A stretch of DNA of 64,000 nucleotides from Phycomyces blakesleeanus NRRL 1555(-) (Eukaryota; Mucoromycota; Mucoromycetes; Mucorales; Phycomycetaceae), in the NCBI RefSeq assembly GCF_001638985.1, contig NW_017265135.1, forward strand, positions 310,001-374,000, read 5' to 3'. The notes below the pieces were generated by a model. It was not told the origin of the DNA. It made no database searches and worked only from the letters and a program-made list of their open reading frames with translations. Shown here in pieces: positions 51,877 through 62,875 of the stretch (position 1 is its first letter; every line of letters starts with the position of its first letter). Made by a program: the position numbers and the translations under genes.

Positions 51877-53599
51877 TTACATGATAGTGCAGTCCTCATC
51901 CTTGCCGTCCTTCTTTTTACTTGTCTTTTGATCGCTCGGTTTTCCTTGCAATCTTTGAATTGCACGCTTATCACCATGCTCTGCTGCCTTTTTATACCAC
52001 TCCATGGCCTCAACAGGATTCTTCTGGGTACCAATACCAGATTCTGTAAAGTATCCAACTGCGTACTCTGCCTTTGGAAGTTCCTTTTCTGCTGCTCTTT
52101 TTGCCCACAGATAGGCTTCTTCATCAGATTGAGGAAGTACGTGGGGTGATCCGACAAGATACCAGGCCGTCAAAGCAAAACATGCTTCTCTGTGGCCCTG
52201 CTGAGCAGCAATTGTGTAGTAGTGGATCGATAGGGCTGGGTCTTGCTTGCAGTTGAGTTTTCCATACTCATAACACTCACCAAGTCTGAAAGCAGAAGGT
52301 GCGTAGCCTAGCTCAGCGCCTTGGGCATAAAGAGACACGGCATAATCCAGATCAACAAACACGATATTTGGAATACCCTTTTCATGCAATTGACCCAATT
52401 CGTGGATAGCATGCGGGTATTCTGATGTAGCACCTTCTTCTGCTCTCTTTAACCACTTTACACCGTCTCTTGGATTCTTCGAAATCCCGAGCTCTCCATT
52501 AATCTCTGCCAAACCCAATCGATACATGGCACCAGGATGACTGAGTGCGGCTGCCTTTCTATCGATGCCCAGAAAAGAGTAGAATAAAGAAAGGAAAATA
52601 ACAAGAAATATACATAGACCAAACGCGTTATTTTTCCTTTCTTTCTTTTCTTTTTTTATTGCACCATATTATGATAAACTAGTGCAACACATAATATCAT
52701 TCTATAATTATTCCCATTTGTACCTGTAGAATTGGAGTGCTTTTGAACTATCCTTGCGACAGCCTAGAGAATCTTCATAGCATTTGGCAGTTCTGTATAC
52801 ATACACAAACACACATACATGTATATATTTTAGACCAAGCCAAACCAAACCAAACCAAACCGACCCAGCCCATACCAGCCCAACTCAAACTTAATGACTA
52901 TTATATATATATATATATATATACATTCGCTTACCTAAAAGCAGCATCGGCATGGCTATGTTTGGAAGCCTGGACAAACAAAGGAAACGCCTTGTCAAAA
53001 TCGTTCTTACCCTTTTTACTCAACAATCCTGAAGCATAGAGGTTTCCAAGATAGTACTGAGACTCTGCATGGCCACGTGCAGACAGTTGTTTTAACAGCT
53101 TTTCTGCTTCTGCAAGGTACTCTGAGCGAGTGGTGTCATCGTCGACGATAGACTTTGCGGCCTCAACCATGAAGATTGCAAAGTCACACTGGATATCTGG
53201 GCTGTTTGTCTTTTTGGCGTTTTCTCTGTACATGTTGATGGTCTGGTTGTAAGATAAAAGAGAGGCTTTACTTCCAGGCTTGAGATGTGAGTGATCAAGC
53301 AGTTGATCGTTGTTGCTAGTACTTCCGGCAATCGAAAGGTTCATCATCGAATTCGGACGTGTTCCAGGAGGGGAGCGGGTTGAACTAGACAAATAAGGGC
53401 TTGAGGCGTTTTGGGTTGGTAGTGAGGCCGCAGAGGTATTTGCAGACTGAGCATTATAGTTATTGTTGTTGTTGTTGTTAAGGTGATGCATCGGTTGGTG
53501 GGTTGGGATGGGAGAGCTGTCCATGTGTCTTGGAAGTGGAGGCGCGGCCTCAATTGATGAGGATGAGGAAGATGCCCCTGGGGAAGACAGTTGTGGCAT
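51877..53599 (-). CDS. Sel1-repeat protein with CaaX end (Skt5/Chs4-like)
   Basis: Exons 53599-52935, 52792-52724 and 52558-51877 on the minus strand join in phase to 471 residues. Residues 1-115 are Ser/Pro/Asn-rich and disordered. From about residue 120 there is a series of Sel1-like (TPR-type) repeats: EKLLKQLSARGHAESQYYLG, AFPLFVQASKHSHADAAFR, ALQFYRKAAALSHPGAMYRLG, AHAIHELGQLHEKG-like units, YAQGAELGYAPSAFRLGECYEYG, YTIAAQQGHREACFALTAWY and EWYKKAAEHGDKRAI. The last four residues, CTIM, form a classical CaaX prenylation box after a Lys-rich stretch. This architecture is that of yeast Skt5/Chs4, the activator of chitin synthase III, which is farnesylated. A role in chitin synthesis or septation is the best guess; other Sel1 adaptors are possible. 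Confidence 0.87.
52836..52880. repeat. Degenerate (AAACC)n pentamer array in Sel1 gene intron
   Basis: AAGCC, AAACC, GACCC and CAGCC units keep five-base spacing over about 45 bases, in the intron between exons 1 and 2 (52793-52934). An (AT)n tract follows at about 52903-52922. Confidence 0.75.
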
Positions 53600-56500
53600 A
53601 ATTTAAATATATATATATATATATATATATAGGTATTTCCTTAGATTTCTATGTTTTTTTTTTATTAAACTAAATGAAATGAGGTATTCAACTAAGATGA
53701 ATAGAAGAAGAGGAAGAGGAAGGAGAACGGAAGGGATGATTGTTTGGTGTATCGTTTGAAACGAGCGGGAAAAAGAATTATAAAAAAATATATACAAATA
53801 TACACATTGCACACTACACAGACACACACAACTTTTGTTTATTTTCAATGTCAGCCGAAGAATCCAAATCGTAACCGAGAGCCGAAATGTATATAAATAT
53901 ATTTATATGTGTGCTAAATGACTTGTGCCTACAAAAAAAATAACAAAACAAAACAAAAAAAAAGACAAAAACCTGGGTACGTCATCAGATATCATTTCGT
54001 CTACACACACAATATTATTTTTAGTTTCATTCACTATATTCATTTCAGTCACGCAATCCACAATTGCTGTTGTGTGCGTGAGTGTGTGAGCATTTGAGTA
54101 TAAGGTGTCTAGGAATATATATGTAGATATATATATATACAAAAGCTAAAAACTGCTGAGCCAAAATAAATCATAAAATATAATATATATATATAAGAAT
54201 CCAAAAAGAAAAGGACAAAAAGAGTGGCTGAGCTTCGTTTTACCATCTTGCCCTGACCTGCTTCAGGGCATAAAACACGCCCATTGGGTAAACAGGTGCA
54301 TGTTTCAAATCAAATCAAAAATCATAACCATAATCATAACCATAATTATGACATTGAAACTAGAAAAGAAAAAGAAATTGAAACCAAATTTTTGACCTTT
54401 AGTAGTTTTGGCAGGAGAGATCGATTCTGTAAATTGATTTCAGAGGTAGAAAGAAGGAGAATAATAGACGTAAGGCTGTTATTGATATATTGATTGGTAT
54501 ATCGGCTGTTATATTGATATATTGGTATATTGATATATTATAATTAAAGAAATCCTGTTGTTCTTCTTTACTATTAATATTTTAATATTAAAGCATGCTC
54601 TAATTCTTGACGTAAAAAATACGTCCATAGATATTTTTTTATAGGTAATGAACCGCGAGCTTTATCATGGGGACTGAAAATAGATTATTATTATTACTAC
54701 TACGATTTTCTGAATTATGTGTCTATAAAAGAGGAATTTCCATTTATGTATACATTAGTTTAATACAGTCACCATACACTTACCCCGATATTTGCGTAAC
54801 ATATACCAATGGACAAAACTTGTATGTCTATATAAAAATATTTATTATATTTTATTATTATAATAAGGAGTTATTTGTAGTATATATATGTGTATATGCA
54901 AATGTACATATGTGTACATGTATGTGTATATGTTAAGGAAGCCAAAACTTCAATTAACAGATTAACATTTGTGATAAAATAATTGGAATAATGATCAAAT
55001 TTCGTTATTTTTTTTTTAGTAAAAGCAATATTATCACAGCTAAAATGTATAATTTGCTTTCAACTTGCCTGTGTTCACTTTGTACTTTGCGTTTTTAAGA
55101 ATCATTGAAAATGTGTATATATTGCACTATAAAATAAACTTTTACTGCAAACCATTTAGAAAAGAAAAGAAAATCTAATCTTATTAACTAGCTTATTTAC
55201 ACAGTTACAAGTAAGTTTAATATCAAGACAGAAAATACGCACACAGGAATTTAGAGCAAAAAAATAATAGGAACAGAATTTCTATTTAGTGTATCAAAAG
55301 TAAGTTTGCACTATGTTTTTGAAAACAGTATAGCAAAATTAGAGGATTTCTAATACAAGATATACAAAATGTGACATCTTGGCGCGACATTCACTTTCAG
55401 CAAATAATGCATATCTGGATCAATTTGAGAGAGAGAGAGAAATATTGAACTTGAAAGCGATCAAAGACATATACTTATATATTATATTATAATAAGTAGA
55501 AGAATAAGATTAAGATAAGGAAAATAAAATAAAATAAAATTTATAAAAATAAGAGAGTTTTGGCTGACAAAACATTAATCTCCTTAAAGCCTTTATATAT
55601 ATATATATATTTAAATTTAAAAACCATACACTGATATTTCTACCATTATTACAATCATTTTTTGAGCCTGATCTTCATACGCCTTTTTTCTTCCTTTTCT
55701 TCTTTATTGATTTTTTGTTTGTAATTCCAAGATATCTTGAATTAATAATATATATATATATATATTAAGGCACCGGTCACCATTAGATCAGTCAATATAA
55801 CACTGACAGAATATATATATATATTATAGTTTTTCTGTACACGGTTCAGGGATCGGTCCCCACCTCCCCCTTTCCTTCTCCTAACTTTCTGTCTCCTTCT
55901 CTTTACTTGTCTATCTGTCTATAAACACACATACATATATATTCTTCTTTATTAGCAATATATCTACTTGATACAGCCAGAGCGATCTGTATTGTACATT
56001 TGTTTTTTCTTCTTAGTAATACAAATACAAGATTATAGTATATTATATGTAAGTATGAATGAATGTTTATGTAAAATATGAACTTTAATATTCAAAAAAT
56101 AAAATATTCACTTTTACATAAACAAAATTAATAAGATTACTAATACATGCGTCGTATTCCTATAAAAGCACCTTGTTTTGTGAATCGACGCAAATATTAC
56201 CTTTTGGCTTGTGTGTATCTCTGTTGTATCACTTTACTGTAATCTTTTTTATTATAAATATGGTATTAAGATCAAGAAGGTAAATAAGCAAGAATATCTG
56301 AACCCTTACTGGATATTATGCTAGACACATTCCAGTTCTTGTTTTTTTTTGAGTCTTAATTAAAGTAGGCTTGATCTTGCTACTATCTCCTATTTTCTAA
56401 TAATTATTACTATATTATTTCAACATTCATACATATACATACACATATACATTTATCCAGAATTCGTTCAATTGACTATTACTGCCATTCTCTTGCCTCT

Positions 56501-59313
56501 AAAATAAACAATTCTGATCCGGATCCAATCTTGATTCTCTATCAGATCTTTTGTATATAATAAAAATATAGCCCTTTAGAAAATGGAGTGTGAAATGTTC
56601 TTTTGCTTCCTTATCGGTCCATAATTTGTCCGGTTATCCGCGACAGGTTAATATTTCTTCCTCTACCTTCCTCTTTCTCTCTTTATTTTTTTCCTTCTTT
56701 CTTTTTCCTTTTTTATTTTTTTTATTTTTTTTTTTTGCTTTCTCTTTTTTTTATCTGATTTTTTTTTTCGTTCTTTCGATCAACATATTGGCTGTAAACT
56801 GTAAATTTTCGGAGAGTGTTTTCTATATATCTGACTACTACATATTAATTCGGCGACCCATTTTATGTGTCGTCTATTGAACATCCTCAATACTTTTATT
56901 ATTTTTACTGTGCATACATGGTGATTTTGATTTTACGTATAAGCTTATTTACCTGGGTTTCTTAGAGCATTAATTCAAATTTATCAGATATAGTCTTTCA
57001 ATATATGCATATTTACATAAAGAAAGATAACTTTTTGCCTTGAAAAATCGTTAAATGACATGACTTTGGTTGATTAAACAATTCTTGCCTTTAGACTACC
57101 ATTTGTATTAAACCAATTTTTCCTAATACACTCTTGATCTCGGACGAAAAAAAAAGGTTTATAAGGTTCAAAATTTGAAGATATAATAGCAGGTGTATAG
57201 CTTTGTATATATGTATACTTGTATCAATTATAACGGCAATGACATACAATGTGTGAAGTTTAAAACGTGTCAAAAAAATGAGAGAAAAGAACTATGTGAA
57301 TAATGCATGAAAAAGGAGTTTGTATAAAAAGGGTAGAGAGTAATAGCCTCTTTAGCAAATGGTTGTATCATGTACATCATCATTATTATTATTGTTATTT
57401 TGGACGGCAGCCACTACCTTGACAACAGTAAACTTTAGGGAGAGAAAAGGTATAGTCAAGTGGCATTAATGCAATCTACATACCAAATGTGTATCTCTCT
57501 GTCGGTACGTGTGTGAACAATGATTGACGCGATTACAATATGAAGAGAGTATGGAACAGACAAAGATAAACGAGTATGGGCGAGAAGCCGAGGAACGTTG
57601 GAGATGAACCAAAAATGACACAATTACTGGATCAAGTTTAACAAAGCTGCATAAAATATTCTATATTTTCTGTACTTTTTTCTTAAAAAAAAACAAATAG
57701 TATCAAAAACAAGTTTGCCAAGGTAAATTTACATAATATTTATGTGTTTGTGTGTGCGTGTTATAATGCTAAAAAAAAACTTGTGACGATATTTGTGATA
57801 CTTTGATCGAATCTGGGGGTACACCTCAGCATCAATCTGATAATTTTGCTTTTCGAAGTCTCTTTTACACTGGGCTGAGAAACTAAATATATAATTGCTT
57901 TTGACCACCCCGAGACGATGTCTTGAACTATTACCATATTAAAGAATCTCTCATGCAAATACAATTTATGGGTCATTCAAAGCATTTTCTTTCTAGATTC
58001 ATGTCCATATTCATGCTCATTGCAATGATATATATATATGGATAACTCAATAACAGTTAGCAGAATTTCGGTTTCATAGGTCATGCAAATAGACACCAAA
58101 CAATGAGGAGTCTGGATCCTGGGACTTGCACCATGCCTAAAGTGCGAAAAGCAATCATTTATGCGAATATCAAGCGAAACTTTATGATTTAACCATAGTA
58201 ATTCTCCAGTCATCATACAAGATTAAGTAAAAACAAACCTGCTAAAGTTGTTTCAAATAGCCCACAGCGTTAAACAGCTTTTTTTTTAAGAAAATTTTCA
58301 TTTTGTTACAGTTATTAGCTATATATGCATAAGTTAGTACTTTGGTAGACAGGATATGTATACTAATTGACGTTTTCGATCAAAATATAAATTAATAAAA
58401 AGGCTTCTGTTTTCAGTGATGAGACAGACAGGTTTTTAACGTGTAAATCAATAGAAACTGTTGATATATACAAAGAGAAGAGTAATTTACTAAGTGTATG
58501 TAAAGCTACACACCTACTATTTCACTCACTATTCTTAAACCTTATTGAATTAGGCTTGTCCAAGGTCAAGAAAAGAGAGAGAGAGAGAAGGGTGTATTAG
58601 GAAAGATTGGTTGAATACAAATGATGGTTTAAAGACAAGAATTGTTGAACCAATTAAAGCCATAACATTTGAAGATCGTATAAATCAAGCAAGACATTCA
58701 TATATAGCTATATATACATGATATATGGTATTTAATATTATGAGCCAATCCTTTCTTTCTTTCTTTTCTTTTAATTGCTTTGTATTTTTGTTAAGCCATT
58801 TCTCCAAGTAAATAAGCTATACGCAAAAGATTATTCAATTTCCGAAACAATCATTAGGCTCCGACAAAATAAGAATTATTCTCCGCCAATAAGAAATAAA
58901 ACTTACAGCTAAAAAACCAATATAAAATATATTGCCTTTTTTGAAAGAAACTTTTTTTTTTTAAAAAAAAAGGGCTAGAATAAACTTAAAGATATGAAAA
59001 AAAAAAGAAGACGAGGACGATAGTGGTGAAGACGAAGACGAAGATAAAGGAGAATAAAAACAAACAAGATACTTGTAAGATTTCTCTCTTTTTTTAATTT
59101 TCTGACTATCTACCTCTTGCTTTCTAAACTGTCATTTGAATTCCTTTTTTATATATTTATATAAAGCATTATCTTGAAGACAGAATTATATGTGGCTATT
59201 TTAAACAGCCCAAAGACACTTGCGAGTCCTTATTTATGCTTTTAGTACGACTATGGCAGATTCATTGCGTCAAAAGTATATATTATAAAGCTACATAAAA
59301 TAAAATAAAAAGA
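53600..59313. other. Gene-poor stretch, 5.7 kb
   Basis: Begins with the promoter side of the Sel1 gene, (AT)n at 53607-53631. After that only AT-rich sequence, (AT)n tracts (e.g. 55593-55610, 55750-55764) and a T/C-rich block at 56655-56780. A perfect 8-base inverted repeat (TGCCCTGA ... TCAGGGCA) lies at 54249-54270. I see no coding region that can be supported. Confidence 0.55.
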
Positions 59314-59410
59314 TCAAGTAATTTGCAACGTGGCAACACGCGACGGATAAAATGACGGACCATCTTGAACGTTGGTATCTTGCGGATTCTCGGTGATAAT
59401 GATTAACCGC
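59314..59410 (-). CDS. Possible orphan terminal exon
   Basis: On the minus strand a good acceptor (CTTTAG, 59416-59411) precedes 32 codons that look protein-like and less AT-rich than their surroundings: RRLIIITENPQDTNVQDG, then PSFYPSRVATLQIT and TGA. I could not find an upstream exon to join to it: the adjoining 59418-59762 is a repeat array. It may be the last exon of a gene whose earlier exons I failed to see, or a relic. Confidence 0.25.
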
Positions 59411-59520
59411 CTAAAGTTTAATTCAAAAAAGAAAGAAGTAAAAGTACAATAAAGTAAAATAAAAAATATATTATTATATGTAGGTAATGCAAAGTATTAG
59501 GTGGGTCTGCTTTTGTAGGC

Positions 59521-59745
59521 CTTGATCTGATCTGATCTGATCTGATTTGATTTGATTTGATTTGATTTAATCGGGGCAGGACAAGACAAGAAAAGACAAG
59601 ACAGGGCAGGACAAGAAAAACAAAAGGCAGGAAAGGGCAAGGTAGGGCAAGGGTAGGGCAGGACAAAAGAAGACAAAAGAAGACAAGACAAGACAAGACA
59701 GGGTAGGGTAGGGTAAGGTAGGGTAAGGTAGGGCTGGTCAGGTTA
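59521..59745. repeat. Pentanucleotide array TGATC to GACAA to GGGTA
   Basis: About 225 bases of continuous five-base periodicity. It begins as TGATC/TGATT units, then shifts to degenerate GACAA/GGCAG/AAGAC units, and ends at 59701-59733 in G-rich GGGTA/GGGTAA units. Runs of three G at two- to four-base spacing in the last part could form a G-quadruplex. Confidence 0.85.
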
Positions 59746-60559
59746 CAATAGGTGATGTACAACTATTAGATTTTTGGCTTTTGGTGAATATCATGTAGGT
59801 ATACAAATTGATAATAATAATATATATTAGAACCAAAAGGGAGATGCGGAAGACGGCGGTGTGATACGGGGAAAACGGTTAAAAATCAAGCGGTTTTATC
59901 TGGTGATAAACTCAATTACCCATCTCTCACACAATTACTCATATACGCACAAGCTCGCTTAAATTCACTCAGCTCTCACAATTCACTCAAATCAAAAAAG
60001 AGAGAAAAAAAACTGTAATCGATACAAAGTATCATTATTACACTATCACAACATTTTATTTATTTCTATATTTACTTTACCATTTGCTATTATTCTACTT
60101 TGCTATTTGATCCTGCAGATCTGATTTGATCTGATCCAGTCTAGTCTAGTCTAGTCCAGCATAGTCTAGTTTGTACTGAGCGGGCTATTGACGGCGTTTT
60201 ATTCAAAGGTGAGATCGAGATATATAGATTTACGTATAACATATAAATGTACAAAAATAAATAAATAAAGGCTATTTGATTGAGATGGAATGCAAATTGA
60301 TCCGACCAGCAATATTTATATATATTTATATATATATTTCAGTTTTGTGCATTAAGCCAAACCAGCAGAAATATATAGTAATATACGCGTATTCAGGTGT
60401 TACAGAAGAATAAGGACAAACGAAGATAAAGATAAAGAGAAAGTAAGAAAGAGGAAATAATAGTAATACTAAAAGGTACAAAAAATAGACACGGTAAAGA
60501 TTTACCTTTTCAATATTTTAGTTCATAAAAGGCCTTATTGTTCATCCGAATATTATTAT

Positions 60560-60602
60560 TGGTATTAGTATTGGTATTAGTATTAGTATTAGTATTAGTA
60601 TT
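60560..60602. repeat. (GTATTA)n hexamer tract
   Basis: About seven hexamers alternating GTATTG and GTATTA, upstream of the Cys-rich protein gene. Confidence 0.88.
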
Positions 60603-60992
60603 ATATACATTTATTTATATATATAAATATGTGTGTGTGTACATAAAATGCTTAGCAGAAAATAATTAAAAAAAATAAGAAACCTTGATCTGAATGGGTG
60701 GGGTATTTTATGGACCGTGGCGTATCAGTAATAGTAATAGTAATCTTAATTTTGATTTTTTTTTTTTGATTTTTGGATTATTTTTTTCCTCAGGCTATAA
60801 AAACAAGATCATTTTTGCTTCTTGTTCTCTCTCTTTTTTTTTTATTACTTGGATCAATTCTCTCTATCTCTTTCAACCCCCTTCTCTCTATCTCTAATAT
60901 ACATACATACATACATACCTGACACACATAAGCTTGCTCTCTATCTCTTTACGTGTCTTACTATCTACTTCTTTATTAAGTTCAACGATAGT

Positions 60993-61052
60993 CAATCAAT
61001 CAACCAATCAACCAATCAAACGATCAAACGATCAATTGATCAATCAAGAAAT
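60993..61052. repeat. ATCAATCAACC repeat in 5' leader
   Basis: Alternating four-base (ATCA) and longer (ACCA, AACG) units in the probable 5' untranslated leader, ending about 30 bases before the start codon at 61080. Confidence 0.7.
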
Positions 61053-61079
61053 TTCAAAATATCCATCAAGCTTATATAC

Positions 61080-62840
61080 ATGAGTCATCTCAGTCAACGA
61101 TATTCATCTAAAGAGGCCATGCATCTCTCACCCGCCACACCTCCTTACGACTATGAAAAGTCACCCCCTTCTCCAGCCTCGATGAATTCACCACCCGAAT
61201 TACTGCATGACAGTGAAGACGACGAAGACAATCCAATTCTCCTGTCTCCGTTTGCCGCCCAATCACCTCTATACTCTCTCCTCGATCGTCGATCTGACCT
61301 ACACAACCGGTCCCTGTCTTCCCGCCGAAAGTCTGTGCCCCACAGATCCCCCTCCATAGTTCATAATCCATACTTTACTACCCCCACCACAGATAGCATC
61401 GTTTTCCAGCTTGATGTCAATTCCTTACCAACAACCAACATCAACAACTATCACCAAAGTCAAACTCAATTAAATAATCATACCAATAATAATCATAATA
61501 ATAAGCATCAGCATCAGCATCAGCATCAGCATCAGCATCAACATATTAATCATAATCAGCATTATCAGCATCAGAATCAGCATCAGCATCAGCATCACCA
61601 ATTACTTTCATGTACCCCAAGGCTAATTGGTGGTGAATCAATCCTGTCAGCCCTTCGTAAGAAAGTTGTTTTGGCTCGTCGACAACAGAAACACCAATAT
61701 CAAATAGAGTCACATTTGCCACAAATTCACAAACCTCTACAAAAAAGGAAAAGAGCTGTGCGTACACCAACCCGTATCGAGATCCCAAAATCACTTGCCA
61801 AGAGATCCTCAGTCATGAGTCAATCAAGATCAATAGTAGAAGTTGAAGAATGCCAAGAAGACGAGGAAGAAGAAGACGAGGAAGACGAGGAAGACGAAGA
61901 CGAAGACGAGGAAGACGAAGACGAAGACGAAGACGAAGAAGAGGAAGAAAATGTAGATGATGATTCTGATAATGATAATGATTATGATTATAACGATAAC
62001 GATAACGATAATGAAAACGAAAACGAAAAGGACGATGAAAAAGATGTTAAGATGAAGATTCCCAATTACCACCACAATCACCATCACAACCGCCAGTCTG
62101 TGACACTCCAAGCACACAATGGCAAAGCCCCCTGTGGTATTATTGAAGCCACAGTTGCGCAGCCAAAGCAACATGCCGTAAATTATACCGCCAATAATCA
62201 CAATAATCACAATCATCCGAATCATCCGAATCAAAATCAAAACCAAAATCAAAACCAAAATCAAAACCAAGACCAAGACCATCACAAACCTCAGTCAGCA
62301 GGAAGTGGAAGTGGAAATGGAGGTGGATGTGGAGGTGTGTCTTCCGGTAGACCTACGCGTGTCAAGGGACCTTGCCAAGCATGTCATGAGGCATCGGATG
62401 GCTGTATGCGAAAGGCATTTGGATGGCCATTTCCTGCAAGTTCGGTTTTCAAAGACAAGGGTAAACCCTTTGTGTATCTCTGCAATAAATGTGGCCTTCG
62501 GTAAGGAACCATAGATTGCAGTAATTGTCAAAAATTTCTAGTATCAATCAATAGACTAATTGATTAATAATCAATGATCAATAATTATCAATAGTTATAA
62601 CAAGAGCAATGGATGTGTTTGCCGACATTGTCGATGGGTGTTTTGTAAAGAGGAGAAACGCAAAGCAATCCAGTTCATTGACCAGATGAGGCGCTCTCGA
62701 CCTGATGGAAAGGTTGATCCGGACGAAGACATCGAAGGATTTGTGTGTGTTCCAAAGTACTGGTCCTGTGGTCAGCCCTGGAAAGTTGGCTGGGTCTTGA
62801 ATGAGATGGGCGATCAAGACGAAGAAGATGAAGATATGTC

Positions 62841-62844
<4 letters not shown>
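61080..62844 (+). CDS. Cys-rich putative DNA-binding protein with His/Gln and acidic repeats
   Basis: Exons 61080-62500 and 62595-62844, 556 residues. 61080 is the first ATG after the pyrimidine-rich leader. The N-terminal half is Ser/Pro-rich, then a (HQ)n tract at about 139-180, basic SLRK-type sequence, a long Glu/Asp run (about 258-325), and Asn/Gln/His-rich blocks. The C-terminal domain (from about 430) is the conserved part: GPCQACHEASDGCMRK, YLCNKCGLRYNKSNGC, CRHCRWVFCKEEKRKA. Its cysteines (432, 435, 442, 468, 471, 481, 483, 486, 491) suggest two zinc sites; LCNKCGLRYNK resembles the GATA-finger C-terminal half, LCNACGL. PKYWSCGRP-like sequence ends the domain (here PKYWSCGQP). A transcription or chromatin regulator is likely; the exact family is not certain. 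The intron (94 bases) splits the second CxxC loop after CGL. Confidence 0.8.

Positions 62845-62872
<28 letters not shown>
62844..62872. repeat. (AT)n tract directly after a stop codon
   Basis: About 14 AT units begin at the TAA stop of the Cys-rich protein gene, with no spacer. Confidence 0.92.

Positions 62873-62875
<3 letters not shown>

Larger units (their letters stand above)
59746..61079. other. Upstream region of the Cys-rich protein gene
   Basis: Contains GTCTA/GATCT pentamers near 60120-60172, (GTATTA)n hexamers at 60560-60602 and (AT)n tracts. A strongly pyrimidine-rich block at 60820-60895 and an ATCAATCAACCA-type tetra/pentamer tract at 60993-61052 lie just before the start codon and are probably promoter and 5' leader. 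Confidence 0.5.

Noticed and set aside
59701..59733. Interstitial telomere
   Set aside because: The unit is GGGTA or GGGTAA, not TTAGGG, and it grades into a degenerate pentamer array; more likely a microsatellite.
59418..59762. 114-codon minus-strand frame rich in Leu, Pro and Cys
   Set aside because: It lies wholly on the pentanucleotide array; a stop-free pentamer gives a long frame in all phases.
61830..62285. Hydrophobic 151-codon frame antisense to the Cys-rich gene
   Set aside because: It is the reverse reading of the acidic, Asn and Gln repeats; poly-Glu/Asp codons read backwards give Val/Leu/Phe. No independent support.
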